Below, piece by piece: positions 34,816 to 42,524 of a DNA stretch of 64,000 nt. The stretch covers positions 248,001-312,000 of the forward strand of contig JAIBCB010000003.1 of NCBI GenBank assembly GCA_019694355.1, given 5' to 3'. Under the pieces are notes generated by a model. The model was not told the DNA's origin and made no database searches. It saw nothing but the letters and a program-made list of their open reading frames with translations. Made by a program: the position numbers and the translations under genes. Numbering within the stretch: position 1 is the first letter of the stretch; each line of letters starts with the position of its first letter. Origin of the DNA: Pyrinomonadaceae bacterium. GTDB taxonomy: Bacteria > Acidobacteriota > Blastocatellia > Pyrinomonadales > Pyrinomonadaceae.

Positions 34816-36143
34816 ACCATATTCTCGCGTTTCTGCTGCCAACCGCCGCGTGTGAAATCCGGGATCTTTACGGGCATCGAACCGCGTGCGACCGAGAGCG
34901 CGCTCAATGGGAACGGAGCAGAGATCGCGGCACCATCATAAACATCCATATCGTATGAGAGCCCGTCACGGAAACACTGCACAAGCCTCCACGCCATTAT
35001 GAAATCCATGCCGCCGTGTCCGTGTCCGCTTGCCTTTGCCCCAAGCTCTTTCCAAAGCCGATGCGTGTACTTCTCCTTGTATTTGTCGATCGTCGTGAAC
35101 TTATGTCCGCCTTCCTGCCCGTCAACAAAGATACGCGGCGGATAGTCGCGAAACACGCCCTTCGTGCCTTGCACGAGGTTGATGCGGTCGTATGGATGCG
35201 GCGTAACAACGTCGTGCTGAACTTTGATCGAAAGGCCTTTCGCGGTCTTGATCAGCGTCGTATTCATATCGCCGCAAATGTATTTCTCGCGCCATTTCGG
35301 GCTGCCCTTCGGCACTGTCTTTTCTCGATAAACATCGAGCGAACGTGACGGCGACGACATCGACACTAGATAATCAAAACGATCACCGCGATTGATGTTC
35401 ATATAGTTCGCGACGGGGCCGAGGCCGTGCGTCGGATAGAGATTGCCGTTCAGACGCGTGTGCCACGCGCGCCGCCAAAGGCCTTCGCTGTCGTTCTCGT
35501 TCATTATTTCGCGAAGGTCATGGATGTAAGCGCCTTCACCGTGCGTGATCTCGCCGAAAAGGCCGTCGCGCACCATATTGAGCACCATCGTCTCGTTAAA
35601 ATCGTAATTGCAATTCTCCATCATTATGCAATGCTTTCGCGTGCGTTCTGATGTATCGACGAGAGCCCAAATATCCTTCATCGTCGTCGCCATCGGGACC
35701 TCGACGCCGACGTGCTTGCCGTTGTTCATCGCGGCAAGGGCAACGCGTGCGTGCCATTCCCAGGGCGTCGGCGAAAAGACGAAGTCGATATCATCCCGCT
35801 GGCATAGCTTCTCGAAAGCGTAATCGCCGTCGGTGTACATCGCAGGACTTGGGCGGCCGGCCTTCTCGATCATCGCCTTGCCCTTTTCGGCATTCGCTTT
35901 GACGTTGTCGCAAAGAGCGACGATGTCGAGGTTATCGACGCCGAGGAAATCGTTGATCATCGACAATCCCCGACGCCCGACACCGACAACGCCGAGACGC
36001 ACTCGGTCGCGGCGTTCGAACGGCACGCCTATCATTGTTTTTGCCGGAGCAGCCGCTTTCGTTGTCTCCGCCCCGACGATCGCGGCTCCGACCGTTGCCG
36101 CAACACCCGATTTCAAAAGATCTCGTCTTGTAATATCGCTCAT
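34812..36143 (-). CDS. Gfo/Idh/MocA family protein, GH109-type alpha-N-acetylgalactosaminidase
   Basis: A 443-residue Rossmann-fold protein. A Tat leader (RRDLLKSGVAATVGAAIVG) precedes the NAD-binding VRLGVVGVGRRG (about 48-59). The segments WEWHARVALAAMNNGKHVGVEVP and MMENCNYDFNETMVLNMVR, GEITHGEGAYIHDLRE and KASGHGHGGMDF match the GH109 branch, which uses tightly bound NAD+ for redox-assisted cleavage of alpha-GalNAc. Placement between GH20 and GH35 supports a glycoside hydrolase rather than a dehydrogenase. Confidence 0.88.
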   Translation of the reverse strand: MSDITRRDLLKSGVAATVGAAIVGAETTKAAAPAKTMIGVPFERRDRVRLGVVGVGRRGLSMINDFLGVDNLDIVALCDNVKANAEKGKAMIEKAGRPSPAMYTDGDYAFEKLCQRDDIDFVFSPTPWEWHARVALAAMNNGKHVGVEVPMATTMKDIWALVDTSERTRKHCIMMENCNYDFNETMVLNMVRDGLFGEITHGEGAYIHDLREIMNENDSEGLWRRAWHTRLNGNLYPTHGLGPVANYMNINRGDRFDYLVSMSSPSRSLDVYREKTVPKGSPKWREKYICGDMNTTLIKTAKGLSIKVQHDVVTPHPYDRINLVQGTKGVFRDYPPRIFVDGQEGGHKFTTIDKYKEKYTHRLWKELGAKASGHGHGGMDFIMAWRLVQCFRDGLSYDMDVYDGAAISAPFPLSALSVARGSMPVKIPDFTRGGWQQKRENMV

Positions 36144-36164
36144 CGTTCTCCCTCCACGATCTGT

Positions 36165-38435
36165 CTAATGTACAAACTCGCCGCCATACGCGCGGCCCAA
36201 ACCTTGGCCCTTTAACCCCCAAAGCACACGGAACATCGCATCGCCGCTGCGGTGGTTATAGCGAAGTGAAACCTTGTGATAACCAGCCTTAAGCGGGACG
36301 ATCGCGGAACGCAGTTTGCGGTCCTTTGTACCTGCATCGTCAATGAGCCGCTCGTTATCGAGCAAGACCGTAACGTCCCAAGTCGCATCGACCTGAAGTT
36401 CATAAATGCCGTCTGCCGGAGCTTTCATATAGCCGTCAAAAGAGACGCCGAAGTTTTGTTTCAGGTCGTACGTTTTTGCGAACTGCTCGAGCATTATCGA
36501 CTTTGTCTCTCCTTTGACGGGCTCCTTTTCCGGCAAATAGAATTCAAAATTGACGCCGGCACGTTTCTGCTCCGGCTCCAAAGCCGTCAGCGGTTCGCGG
36601 TTGACGTAGGTCGCGGCGTACACCGAACTCTTTCTGCCCGAAGGGGTTACGACGATCGTCTTCACCGTCTTTATTTCATTCTTTGCGACATCGAACGTGA
36701 CCGGTGCCGTATAGAGTTTTGAAGTTACATCGGGCGTCGATCCGTCGAGCGTGTAATAGATCTTGTAGTCCGCGACCAGCGGCTTGATGTCGAGCGTTGC
36801 CTTGCCATCCGATCCGACGATGGTGTTCTTGAGGCCTTCCGGTTCGGGAATGCGGAAATTCACATTCTCGGCCTCAAGCCTCTCCAGGCTCGCAGCAAGA
36901 CGCCGTTTGAAATCCGCAAAGTTCTTGTTCTCGGGCTGCGTCCAGAGCACTTCGGCTAGAGCCAACTCACGCGGGAACGCCATATATTCGACGTTCTCGG
37001 GTTTCTTCAGATATTCGGTCCAGATATTCGCCTGTCCGCCGAGGATGTATTTGACCTCGTCCGGTGCAAGCTCTTTTGGCACGGGGTTCCAGCCGTAAAC
37101 CTTTTCGAGCGGAATATAGCCGCCGATGGTTATGGGTTCATACGCCGGATCGCCTTGCCCATAATCGAAATATACGTATGTGTTCGGCGTCATTATCACA
37201 TCGTGATGAGCATTTGCCGCCTCGATGCCGCCTTTCTCACCACGCCAGCTCATAATGGTCGCGTTCGGTGCGACGCCGCCCTCGAGGATCTCGTCCCAAC
37301 CGATTATCTTCTTGCCTTTTGAGTTGATGAATTTTTCGATGCGGCGAATGAAGTAGCTCTGCACTTCGTGTTCGTCCTTGAGGTTCTCGCGTTTTTTAAG
37401 TTCCTGAACGTATTCCGAATCCTTCCAAAAGTCTTTCAGAACCTCGTCTCCGCCGATATGGACGTACGGCGAATCAGGGAACAGCTTGATGGTTTCGTCG
37501 AGTACGTCTTCGAGAAACTTAAAGGTCTCTTCGGTCGGACAGAATACTTCTTTGAAAATACCCCAGGTCTTCTTCACCTCGAACTTGTAATCCGGTGCGG
37601 CGCAGCCTTTGCCCAATTCCGGGTAGGCCGCGAGTGCAGCAGAGGCGTGGCCGGGAAGTTCGATCTCAGGGATTATAGTGATGTAGCGAGCCTTCGCGTA
37701 TGCGATGACATCCTTGATCTGCTGCTGCGTATAGAAGCCTTCGACCGGCACACCATCGCCCTTGAAGGTCGGCGAATACCGTCCAAGAAGCGATTCGCTC
37801 CGTTTCGAGCCGACCTCGGTCAATTTCGGGTACTTCTTGATCTCAATCCGCCAGCCTTGATCGTCGGTCAAATGCCAATGAAAAGTGTTGAACTTATACT
37901 GCGACATCAGGTCGATGTACTTCTTGACGAACTCGATCGGCATAAAATGCCTGCTTACATCAAGATGCATCCCGCGATACTTGAAACGAGGTGAATCGGA
38001 GATCGCAACCTGCGGGATATCTATCTTCGCCGAGCCTTTAAGCGGCAGCATTTGAAGGAGCGACTGCACGGCATAGAAGCGTCCGGCGGCCGAACCGCCG
38101 ATCTGTATCACTGAGCCTTCGACCTTCAGCGAATAGGAGCCGTCTGCCCCCGCGTCGGCCGGCCCAAAGACGATCGAGCTCTCGCCGCTCTCTTTCTTGC
38201 TGATCTTTAGAGCAAAGCCGTATCGGCTTCGGATCGCGTCATTCAGTATCGCGGCCAACGCCTTCGCCTCCTTATCCCTGGCAACGATCCGTGTCTCCGC
38301 CGACAGCGTGAACGTGCCGCTTCCGGGAGTCATAGAGTTCGGCTTCGGAATAATATTTACGTTACTCGTCTGAGCAAATGCCGCTCCTGAAAGCACCACC
38401 GCAACAAACAAAACAACTATCGATAGACTTTTCAT
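36165..38435 (-). CDS. Exported GH20 beta-N-acetylhexosaminidase with chitobiase-C and PA14-like domains
   Basis: A 756-residue exported enzyme. Signal peptide about 1-22; GH20b domain about 25-140; catalytic barrel beginning YRGMHLDVSRHFMP, with HWHLTDDQGWR and the catalytic Asp-Glu pair in YVHIGGDEVL. Then a chitobiase-C-like segment (YKIYYTLDGSTPD) and a C-terminal PA14-like carbohydrate-binding domain (about 630-750, FDGYMKAPADGIYELQVDATWDV read in parts). It removes GlcNAc or GalNAc from glycan ends. It is the first gene of the glycosidase series, so the series promoter is likely in the 110-bp gap upstream, beside the REP hairpin at 38458. Confidence 0.93.
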   Translation of the reverse strand: MKSLSIVVLFVAVVLSGAAFAQTSNVNIIPKPNSMTPGSGTFTLSAETRIVARDKEAKALAAILNDAIRSRYGFALKISKKESGESSIVFGPADAGADGSYSLKVEGSVIQIGGSAAGRFYAVQSLLQMLPLKGSAKIDIPQVAISDSPRFKYRGMHLDVSRHFMPIEFVKKYIDLMSQYKFNTFHWHLTDDQGWRIEIKKYPKLTEVGSKRSESLLGRYSPTFKGDGVPVEGFYTQQQIKDVIAYAKARYITIIPEIELPGHASAALAAYPELGKGCAAPDYKFEVKKTWGIFKEVFCPTEETFKFLEDVLDETIKLFPDSPYVHIGGDEVLKDFWKDSEYVQELKKRENLKDEHEVQSYFIRRIEKFINSKGKKIIGWDEILEGGVAPNATIMSWRGEKGGIEAANAHHDVIMTPNTYVYFDYGQGDPAYEPITIGGYIPLEKVYGWNPVPKELAPDEVKYILGGQANIWTEYLKKPENVEYMAFPRELALAEVLWTQPENKNFADFKRRLAASLERLEAENVNFRIPEPEGLKNTIVGSDGKATLDIKPLVADYKIYYTLDGSTPDVTSKLYTAPVTFDVAKNEIKTVKTIVVTPSGRKSSVYAATYVNREPLTALEPEQKRAGVNFEFYLPEKEPVKGETKSIMLEQFAKTYDLKQNFGVSFDGYMKAPADGIYELQVDATWDVTVLLDNERLIDDAGTKDRKLRSAIVPLKAGYHKVSLRYNHRSGDAMFRVLWGLKGQGLGRAYGGEFVH

Positions 38436-38457
38436 AGTAGATTCAACCAACCGACTG

Positions 38458-38480
38458 GAACGCACGCGTCCCGCGTGCAA
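38458..38480. repeat. REP-like hairpin on the 3' side of the RAYT gene
   Basis: GGAACGCACGCGTCCCGCGT continues GCA; GCACGCG and CGCGTGC form a 7-bp perfect stem with a 3-base loop. The GGAACGCA lead and stem match the REP on the other side of the RAYT gene, in opposite orientation. Confidence 0.7.
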
Positions 38481-38547
38481 CGCGTTGCCACAAAGACGCT
38501 GAAAGCACGCCTAGACGCGTAAGTGCAAACTGGCCCCCGTTTCCGCA

Positions 38548-39123
38548 TCACTTGAAATACGCACTACTGTAAGGCCACTCGCATGGCAACTTGCATAATT
38601 TTGCTTTTACAGGATTATTCTCTATGTAAGCGAGTGTATTTGCAAAATGGCGCTGGTCCCGAATGTATCTATCAAAATATTCTTTTGCCCAGAAGCGGCC
38701 CTTTCGTTTCAGAAGATCGTTGGCGAAATGGGCCGTAAAGGATTTTATCGAGTGCATTATGTCTGATACTCGGTGTCCTTCGAACGGAGATAACAAGATG
38801 TGTCCGTGATTCGGCATTATCACCCAGGAGATCAGGCGATATCTTTCGCCGTCCCATTTTAGCAGCGTTTCCTGTAGGATGTTCGCGATCGCAGGGGCCC
38901 TTAACCAACTCTCGCCATAATTCTGATCGAGATAATATTCGATTCGCCTACGAACACCGGCATCGCTTATTTCACCTGACTTCAATTCAGTATGCCATCT
39001 ATCTAGTACGAGCTGCGGCACGGAATCCGCAAGGCGAAAGGTTACGAACTGCGTAAATCCATCCTGATCGAAGTGCGGGAGGTATCCGCGACTGTGCCAA
39101 TATCGCGGGTCTTTGTTGTCCAT
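38548..39123 (-). CDS. rayT: REP-associated tyrosine transposase (RAYT, IS200-like Y1 family)
   Basis: A 191-residue HUH-superfamily single-strand nuclease. The metal-binding HUH motif is in VIMPNHGHILLSPF (about 101-114), and the catalytic Tyr is in EYFDRYIRDQRHFANTLAYIENNPVKAKL (about 149-178, read as EYFDRYI and TLAYIENNP). RAYTs move or maintain REP palindromes. REP-like hairpins lie on both sides (38458 and 39149) in opposite orientation, which is the known REP-RAYT arrangement. The gene looks intact. Confidence 0.92.
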   Translation of the reverse strand: MDNKDPRYWHSRGYLPHFDQDGFTQFVTFRLADSVPQLVLDRWHTELKSGEISDAGVRRRIEYYLDQNYGESWLRAPAIANILQETLLKWDGERYRLISWVIMPNHGHILLSPFEGHRVSDIMHSIKSFTAHFANDLLKRKGRFWAKEYFDRYIRDQRHFANTLAYIENNPVKAKLCKLPCEWPYSSAYFK

Positions 39124-39134
39124 TGACTTGATTG

Positions 39135-39177
39135 TAGCCCAAGTTGATGCAGGCGAGGGCGCCTGCGTTCCCGGCTA
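39135..39177. repeat. REP-like palindrome 5' of the RAYT gene
   Basis: GCAGGCG (39149-39155) and CGCCTGC (39160-39166) form a 7-bp stem with a 4-base loop; outer TAGCC/GGCTA (39135-39139 and 39173-39177) can close a second stem. The reverse complement starts GGGAACGCAGGCG, like the REP at 38458. It overlaps the last codons of rluD. Confidence 0.75.
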
Positions 39178-40197
39178 TAGAAGTTTTAGAAATCCAGCAA
39201 GCTCAGGGGGCAGCGGTTGGTCGAATCGCAGGTATTTTCCCGTCTTTGGATGATCGAACGCTAGCCGTGCCGCGTGCAGAAAGAAACGTCCCAAGTGCTG
39301 TACGGCGTTTTTTACCTCGTTGTTTGCGATCGAATTGTCGCGGCCTTCGTTGTAAACGGCATCGCCGACGACCGGATGATTTATTGAGGCGAGATGTACG
39401 CGGATCTGATGCGTCCGGCCGGTCTTGATCTCCACATCGAGAAGCGCGAATTTTTCAAACCGCTCGCGAACCTTCCACAGAGTTACTGCACTTCGGCCGT
39501 TCGCGGCAGCTGTCATCTTCGTGCGATGCCAACGGTCACGAGTTATAGGCCGATCGATAGTGCCGGAACTCTCACGCGGGTCGCCATGCACAAGGGCGAT
39601 ATAAGATTTTTGCACCTTTCGCTCGCGAAATGCGGCGGATAACGCTTCCTGAGTCTCAACGTCCTTTGCGACAACGATCAGCCCCGAAGTGCCTTTATCA
39701 AGCCTGTGAACGATGCCGACCCGGTGTTCGTTTGCGGAGGCGTGTATGTCCGTACCGCCTGCGGTAGCGGATCGAGCTTCTCCTCCAACACTAAAGACCC
39801 CACCCGCTACCGCAGGTGGTACTGACTTGAAATGCGACGCTATGGCATTAGCAAGTGTGCCGCTTGAAACGCCCGCTCCCGGATGCACGACCATACCCGC
39901 GGGCTTGTTGATAACGGCAAGGCAGTCGTCCTCAAAAACGATGTCGAGAGGAATGTTTTCAGGCTCGAATCTTGCGGCTTCAACGCTCGTCAACTCGACG
40001 TCAACAACATCACCGACGCGCAGTTTGTAAGAAGAACGCGCCGGTCCGTTGTTCACAAGCACATCTTCGCCGTCGATAAGCTTTTGCAGCTGCGAACGCG
40101 ACCAACCCTCGACCTTTTCAGCAAGAAACGCGTCAAGGCGCTTTCCAACATCCTCGCTCGATGGTTCGATCCGTATGTTCTCGTCTTGTTCTGACAA
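39175..40197 (-). CDS. rluD: RluD-type 23S rRNA pseudouridine synthase
   Basis: A 340-residue enzyme. The N-terminal S4-like RNA-binding domain covers about 10-75 (RLDAFLAEKVEGWSRSQLQKLI), and the catalytic domain has NKPAGMVVHPGAG, then GIVHRLDKGTSGLIVVAKD (catalytic Asp in RLDKGTSG) and GRTHQIRVHLASINHPVVGD (read as GRTHQIRVHL). Residues about 124-149 are an insert of unusual composition (SVPPAVAGGVFSVGGEARSA...) lying between GTLANAIASHF and EHRVGIVHRLD. It is encoded by an inverted repeat at 39752-39822. The start is TTG at 40197 after GGAAAAG. Last gene of the ileS-lspA-lgt-rluD series. Confidence 0.93.
   Translation of the reverse strand: MSEQDENIRIEPSSEDVGKRLDAFLAEKVEGWSRSQLQKLIDGEDVLVNNGPARSSYKLRVGDVVDVELTSVEAARFEPENIPLDIVFEDDCLAVINKPAGMVVHPGAGVSSGTLANAIASHFKSVPPAVAGGVFSVGGEARSATAGGTDIHASANEHRVGIVHRLDKGTSGLIVVAKDVETQEALSAAFRERKVQKSYIALVHGDPRESSGTIDRPITRDRWHRTKMTAAANGRSAVTLWKVRERFEKFALLDVEIKTGRTHQIRVHLASINHPVVGDAVYNEGRDNSIANNEVKNAVQHLGRFFLHAARLAFDHPKTGKYLRFDQPLPPELAGFLKLL
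39752..39822. repeat. REP-like inverted repeat inserted in frame within rluD
   Basis: Arms at 39752-39770 (GTACCGCCTGCGGTAGCGG) and 39804-39822 (CCGCTACCGCAGGTGGTAC) match at 18 of 19 positions as an inverted repeat, around a 33-base centre. It encodes the Pro/Ala/Gly-rich insert of RluD. Related words (CGCTCACGCAGGCGGTTCTG) occur at 53409 and 53490. Confidence 0.85.
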
Positions 40198-40282
40198 TTC
40201 TTTTCCACATTATTGCCAGACTAATTACTAATTACAAAATTACTAATTATTAATTATCGGCGCCGGAAAGCAATGTGATTCT

Positions 40283-41083
40283 TCACTCGGCCTGCGCTTT
40301 TGCAGAACGAAGCCGAACAGCCATAAAAATGATCGAAACTACGGCAACAAGTAGGCTCACCAACTGAGAAGTTGAAAGGCCGGTGGCCGTCGTCAAGCCG
40401 AAGAGATCGCCACGCGGGTCGTCCCGAATGAATTCGATCAGGAAACGAAAGATCGAGTAAATGATGCCGTAGGCGACGAGCACTTGCCCATCGAATTTCT
40501 TGCGCTTGTGCAGCCAAAAGAGAAACGCGAAAGCGGCGAACATCGTGAATGACTCGATCAGCTGCGTCGGGTAGAGAAAAAGATCCGTATGTCCGGGGCC
40601 ATAGATCGGAACGCCGGTATATTCGTGGCCGAGTTCTGTAAAATGGACGCCGAGGAACGAATTCGTCTCCTTTCCCCAACAACAGCCCGCGGCAAAACAG
40701 CCTTGTCTGCCAAATGCCTGGCCGAGGGCAACTGCCGGTGCGAACGCATCAGTTACTTTCCAGAACGGCAGTTTGTAGTAGAGCATCAGCCCGACGACCG
40801 TCAAGAATCCGCCGATCAGGCCGCCGTAAAACACGCCGCCGGAACGTAAGAAGTCGAGCGTGAATATCTGCACGTCCGGTTCGACGAGGATCATCAGAAC
40901 CTTCGATCCGACAAGGCCGCCGACAAGTGTCCAAAGCCCGAGGTCGTAGATCCGATCCTTTGAGATGCCGTCTCTCGCGGCGAGTCTCGACGCCGCAAAA
41001 AGGGCGAGCAGCATACCGACCGTAAGCCAGATGCCGTATGTCGTGATCGGGAAATTCCCTATGCGGAAGAGTTCTGGGTACAT
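40283..41083 (-). CDS. lgt: Prolipoprotein diacylglyceryl transferase
   Basis: A 266-residue inner membrane enzyme that transfers diacylglycerol from phosphatidylglycerol to the lipobox cysteine of pre-lipoproteins. Multiple membrane helices; motifs PITTYGIWLTVGMLLA, the essential region FGRQGCFAAGCCWGKETN (about 146-163) and LIEFIRDDPRGDLFGL-type C-terminus. It lies with lspA, which acts in the next step, in the same transcription direction. The start is ATG at 41083. Confidence 0.95.
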   Translation of the reverse strand: MYPELFRIGNFPITTYGIWLTVGMLLALFAASRLAARDGISKDRIYDLGLWTLVGGLVGSKVLMILVEPDVQIFTLDFLRSGGVFYGGLIGGFLTVVGLMLYYKLPFWKVTDAFAPAVALGQAFGRQGCFAAGCCWGKETNSFLGVHFTELGHEYTGVPIYGPGHTDLFLYPTQLIESFTMFAAFAFLFWLHKRKKFDGQVLVAYGIIYSIFRFLIEFIRDDPRGDLFGLTTATGLSTSQLVSLLVAVVSIIFMAVRLRSAKAQAE

Positions 41084-41092
41084 CGTGTGTTA

Positions 41093-41127
41093 AGAAGCCA
41101 GAAGCCAGAAGCTAGAAGCCAGAAGCC
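41093..41127 (+). repeat. Five tandem copies of a 7-bp repeat (AGAAGCC)
   Basis: Perfect 7-bp periodicity from 41093 to 41127 with one changed base (unit 3 ends in T). Degenerate copies in inverse orientation lie at 41538-41576, on the far side of the four-helix-bundle gene. Confidence 0.9.
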
Positions 41128-41151
41128 GGAGAGCGGGATACACCTTAATCC

Positions 41152-41508
41152 CTAACGGTCGCGCCTAATGGCAGACATATAACTTCCAAGCATTCTACCT
41201 ACCTCATCAAGCAGAGGTCGCAGAGTGCTTGTGTCGTAGTAGCCAAGATCACGGATCAATATCAAATAATAGCGACATTCTTCCAAAGAACCTTGCGAGA
41301 TGCCGTAAAAGCGTAGTTTATCCGGTTTGGTCGCTTTTACGAAGCCTTCTGCAAAATTTGCCGGTATCGAGACAGCGGCTCGCCTCAGCTGAGATGTCAG
41401 TCCGTACAGTTCGTGCTTGGGAAAACTCTCTGTGATCCGATATACCTCCAGAACGAAGGTGTGTGCCTTTTGCCACACTCCAACATCCTCGAAACTTCTT
41501 GCGTACAT
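41152..41508 (-). CDS. Four-helix-bundle protein (S23/IVS-encoded family)
   Basis: A 118-residue protein of the family first found in 23S rRNA intervening sequences. The signature runs FEDVGVWQKAHTFVLEVYRIT, FPKHELYGLTSQLRRAAVSIPANFAEGF (read as LTSQLRRAAVSIPAN) and ECRYYLILIRDLGY. An ATG at 41508 avoids overlap with lspA; a TTG at 41523 with GGAG upstream is possible. It interrupts the usual lspA-lgt order and is bracketed by inverse 7-bp repeat arrays, so it appears to have been inserted. Its function is unknown. Confidence 0.85.
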   Translation of the reverse strand: MYARSFEDVGVWQKAHTFVLEVYRITESFPKHELYGLTSQLRRAAVSIPANFAEGFVKATKPDKLRFYGISQGSLEECRYYLILIRDLGYYDTSTLRPLLDEVGRMLGSYMSAIRRDR

Positions 41509-41512
41509 AGGC

Positions 41513-42058
41513 TCAGGCGTCAACGTTTTCTCCACTCACTTCTGGCTTCTTACTTCTGGCTTCGGGCTTCTCGCTTCGCTTCGAGAGGATCATATCCAGC
41601 ATCAGCAGGCCGGCGCCGATGACGATCGCCACGTCCGCGACATTAAAGGTCGGGTAATGCCAACTGCCGAACTGCACGTCGATAAAATCAATCACAAACC
41701 CAAGCCTTAGACGGTCGGTAACGTTGCCGACGATGCCCGCAAGAAGCAATGCAAGCGCACCGAGTATGCGGTCGTCGGTTCGCGGTGTTCGCCAGAAAAA
41801 GTAAAGCACGAGGACGGCAGCGACCATCGCCACCGCAGAAAGTCCCCAGCGGCCGGTGCTGCCGTGGTCGTCGAGCATCGAGAAGGCGACGCCGGTGTTA
41901 TGCGTGTAGGCGAAGTTCAGAAAACCGCTGATGATCGAACGGTCGCCGCCGAACCGCAAGACCCTTGCCGCCCAGGCCTTGGTCGTCTGGTCGATCATAA
42001 AGACGCCGCCCGTGACGCCAAGATATGCGACCTTCCAAAGAATGCTGCGTGTGTTCAT
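41513..42058 (-). CDS. lspA: Signal peptidase II (lipoprotein signal peptidase)
   Basis: A 181-residue membrane aspartyl protease that cuts lipoprotein signal peptides after Lgt modification. Four membrane segments; first catalytic Asp in GIVGNVTDRLRLGFVIDFIDVQFG (GN-TDR, about 115-131) and second in YPTFNVADVAIVIGAGLL (FNVAD). The C-terminal 22 residues (SKRSEKPEARSKKPEVSGEN) are an unusual charged tail encoded by degenerate 7-bp repeats of the AGAAGCC kind, absent from ordinary LspA. It lies downstream of ileS, the classical ileS-lspA order. Confidence 0.93.
   Translation of the reverse strand: MNTRSILWKVAYLGVTGGVFMIDQTTKAWAARVLRFGGDRSIISGFLNFAYTHNTGVAFSMLDDHGSTGRWGLSAVAMVAAVLVLYFFWRTPRTDDRILGALALLLAGIVGNVTDRLRLGFVIDFIDVQFGSWHYPTFNVADVAIVIGAGLLMLDMILSKRSEKPEARSKKPEVSGENVDA
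41538..41576 (-). repeat. Degenerate 7-bp repeat array at the 3' end of lspA
   Basis: On the minus strand the words CGAAGCG, AGAAGCC, CGAAGCC, AGAAGTA, AGAAGCC, AGAAGTG follow one another at 7-base spacing. It is the inverse counterpart of the array at 41093-41127 and encodes the charged tail of LspA. Confidence 0.75.
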
Positions 42059-42062
42059 CCGG

Positions 42063-42506
42063 CTACTCTTTGCCCTGCTCGTCGATGTACGGGAAGATCA
42101 CTTTTGGTGCTCGGTATTGTTCCGGCCACGGCAGATAGCAAACGTCCGTACACCCGATCTGGTACGTAACGACCTTCCATTTGTTTGAGCTTCTTTTTAG
42201 AAGCGCAAAATAGTTGTTATCGAACGCACCGGCCTCCATAGCCTCGCTGTATTGCGTATTCGAGAAATCCGGAGCATTGCCGTCGGCCCCCTGCAGGCTT
42301 CCGCTGACGAACGCCCAAGTGCCTGAGACGTTAAATGTATCTGCAACGAAGACGATCGGTTGCTTCAGTTCGCGTTCTATTGGTACGCGAAGCGTATCCA
42401 AGATCGCTTTCCGCTCCGGCGTTCCTTTCTCCGGCGTATGTACGGATTGAGCCGCGGCAGACATCACCGCAAGTGTCATTGCAAAAATAAAGATCGCGAG
42501 TTTCAT
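42063..42506 (-). CDS. Small exported protein of unknown function
   Basis: A 147-residue protein with a signal peptide (about 1-20, AVMSAAAQS). The mature part contains ERKAILDTLRVPIERELKQPIVFVADTFN, then strands WAFVSGSLQGADG and FALLKRSSNKWKVVTYQIGCTDVCYLPW, giving an alpha+beta fold with a Cys pair (CTDVC) that could form a disulfide. The early block 'KGTPERKAILDTLR...FV' recurs in short exported proteins of other bacteria. It lies between ileS and lspA, 18 bases from ileS, and is probably co-transcribed. Confidence 0.7.
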   Translation of the reverse strand: MKLAIFIFAMTLAVMSAAAQSVHTPEKGTPERKAILDTLRVPIERELKQPIVFVADTFNVSGTWAFVSGSLQGADGNAPDFSNTQYSEAMEAGAFDNNYFALLKRSSNKWKVVTYQIGCTDVCYLPWPEQYRAPKVIFPYIDEQGKE

Positions 42507-42524
42507 ACGTTTCTCCTTTTAAGA

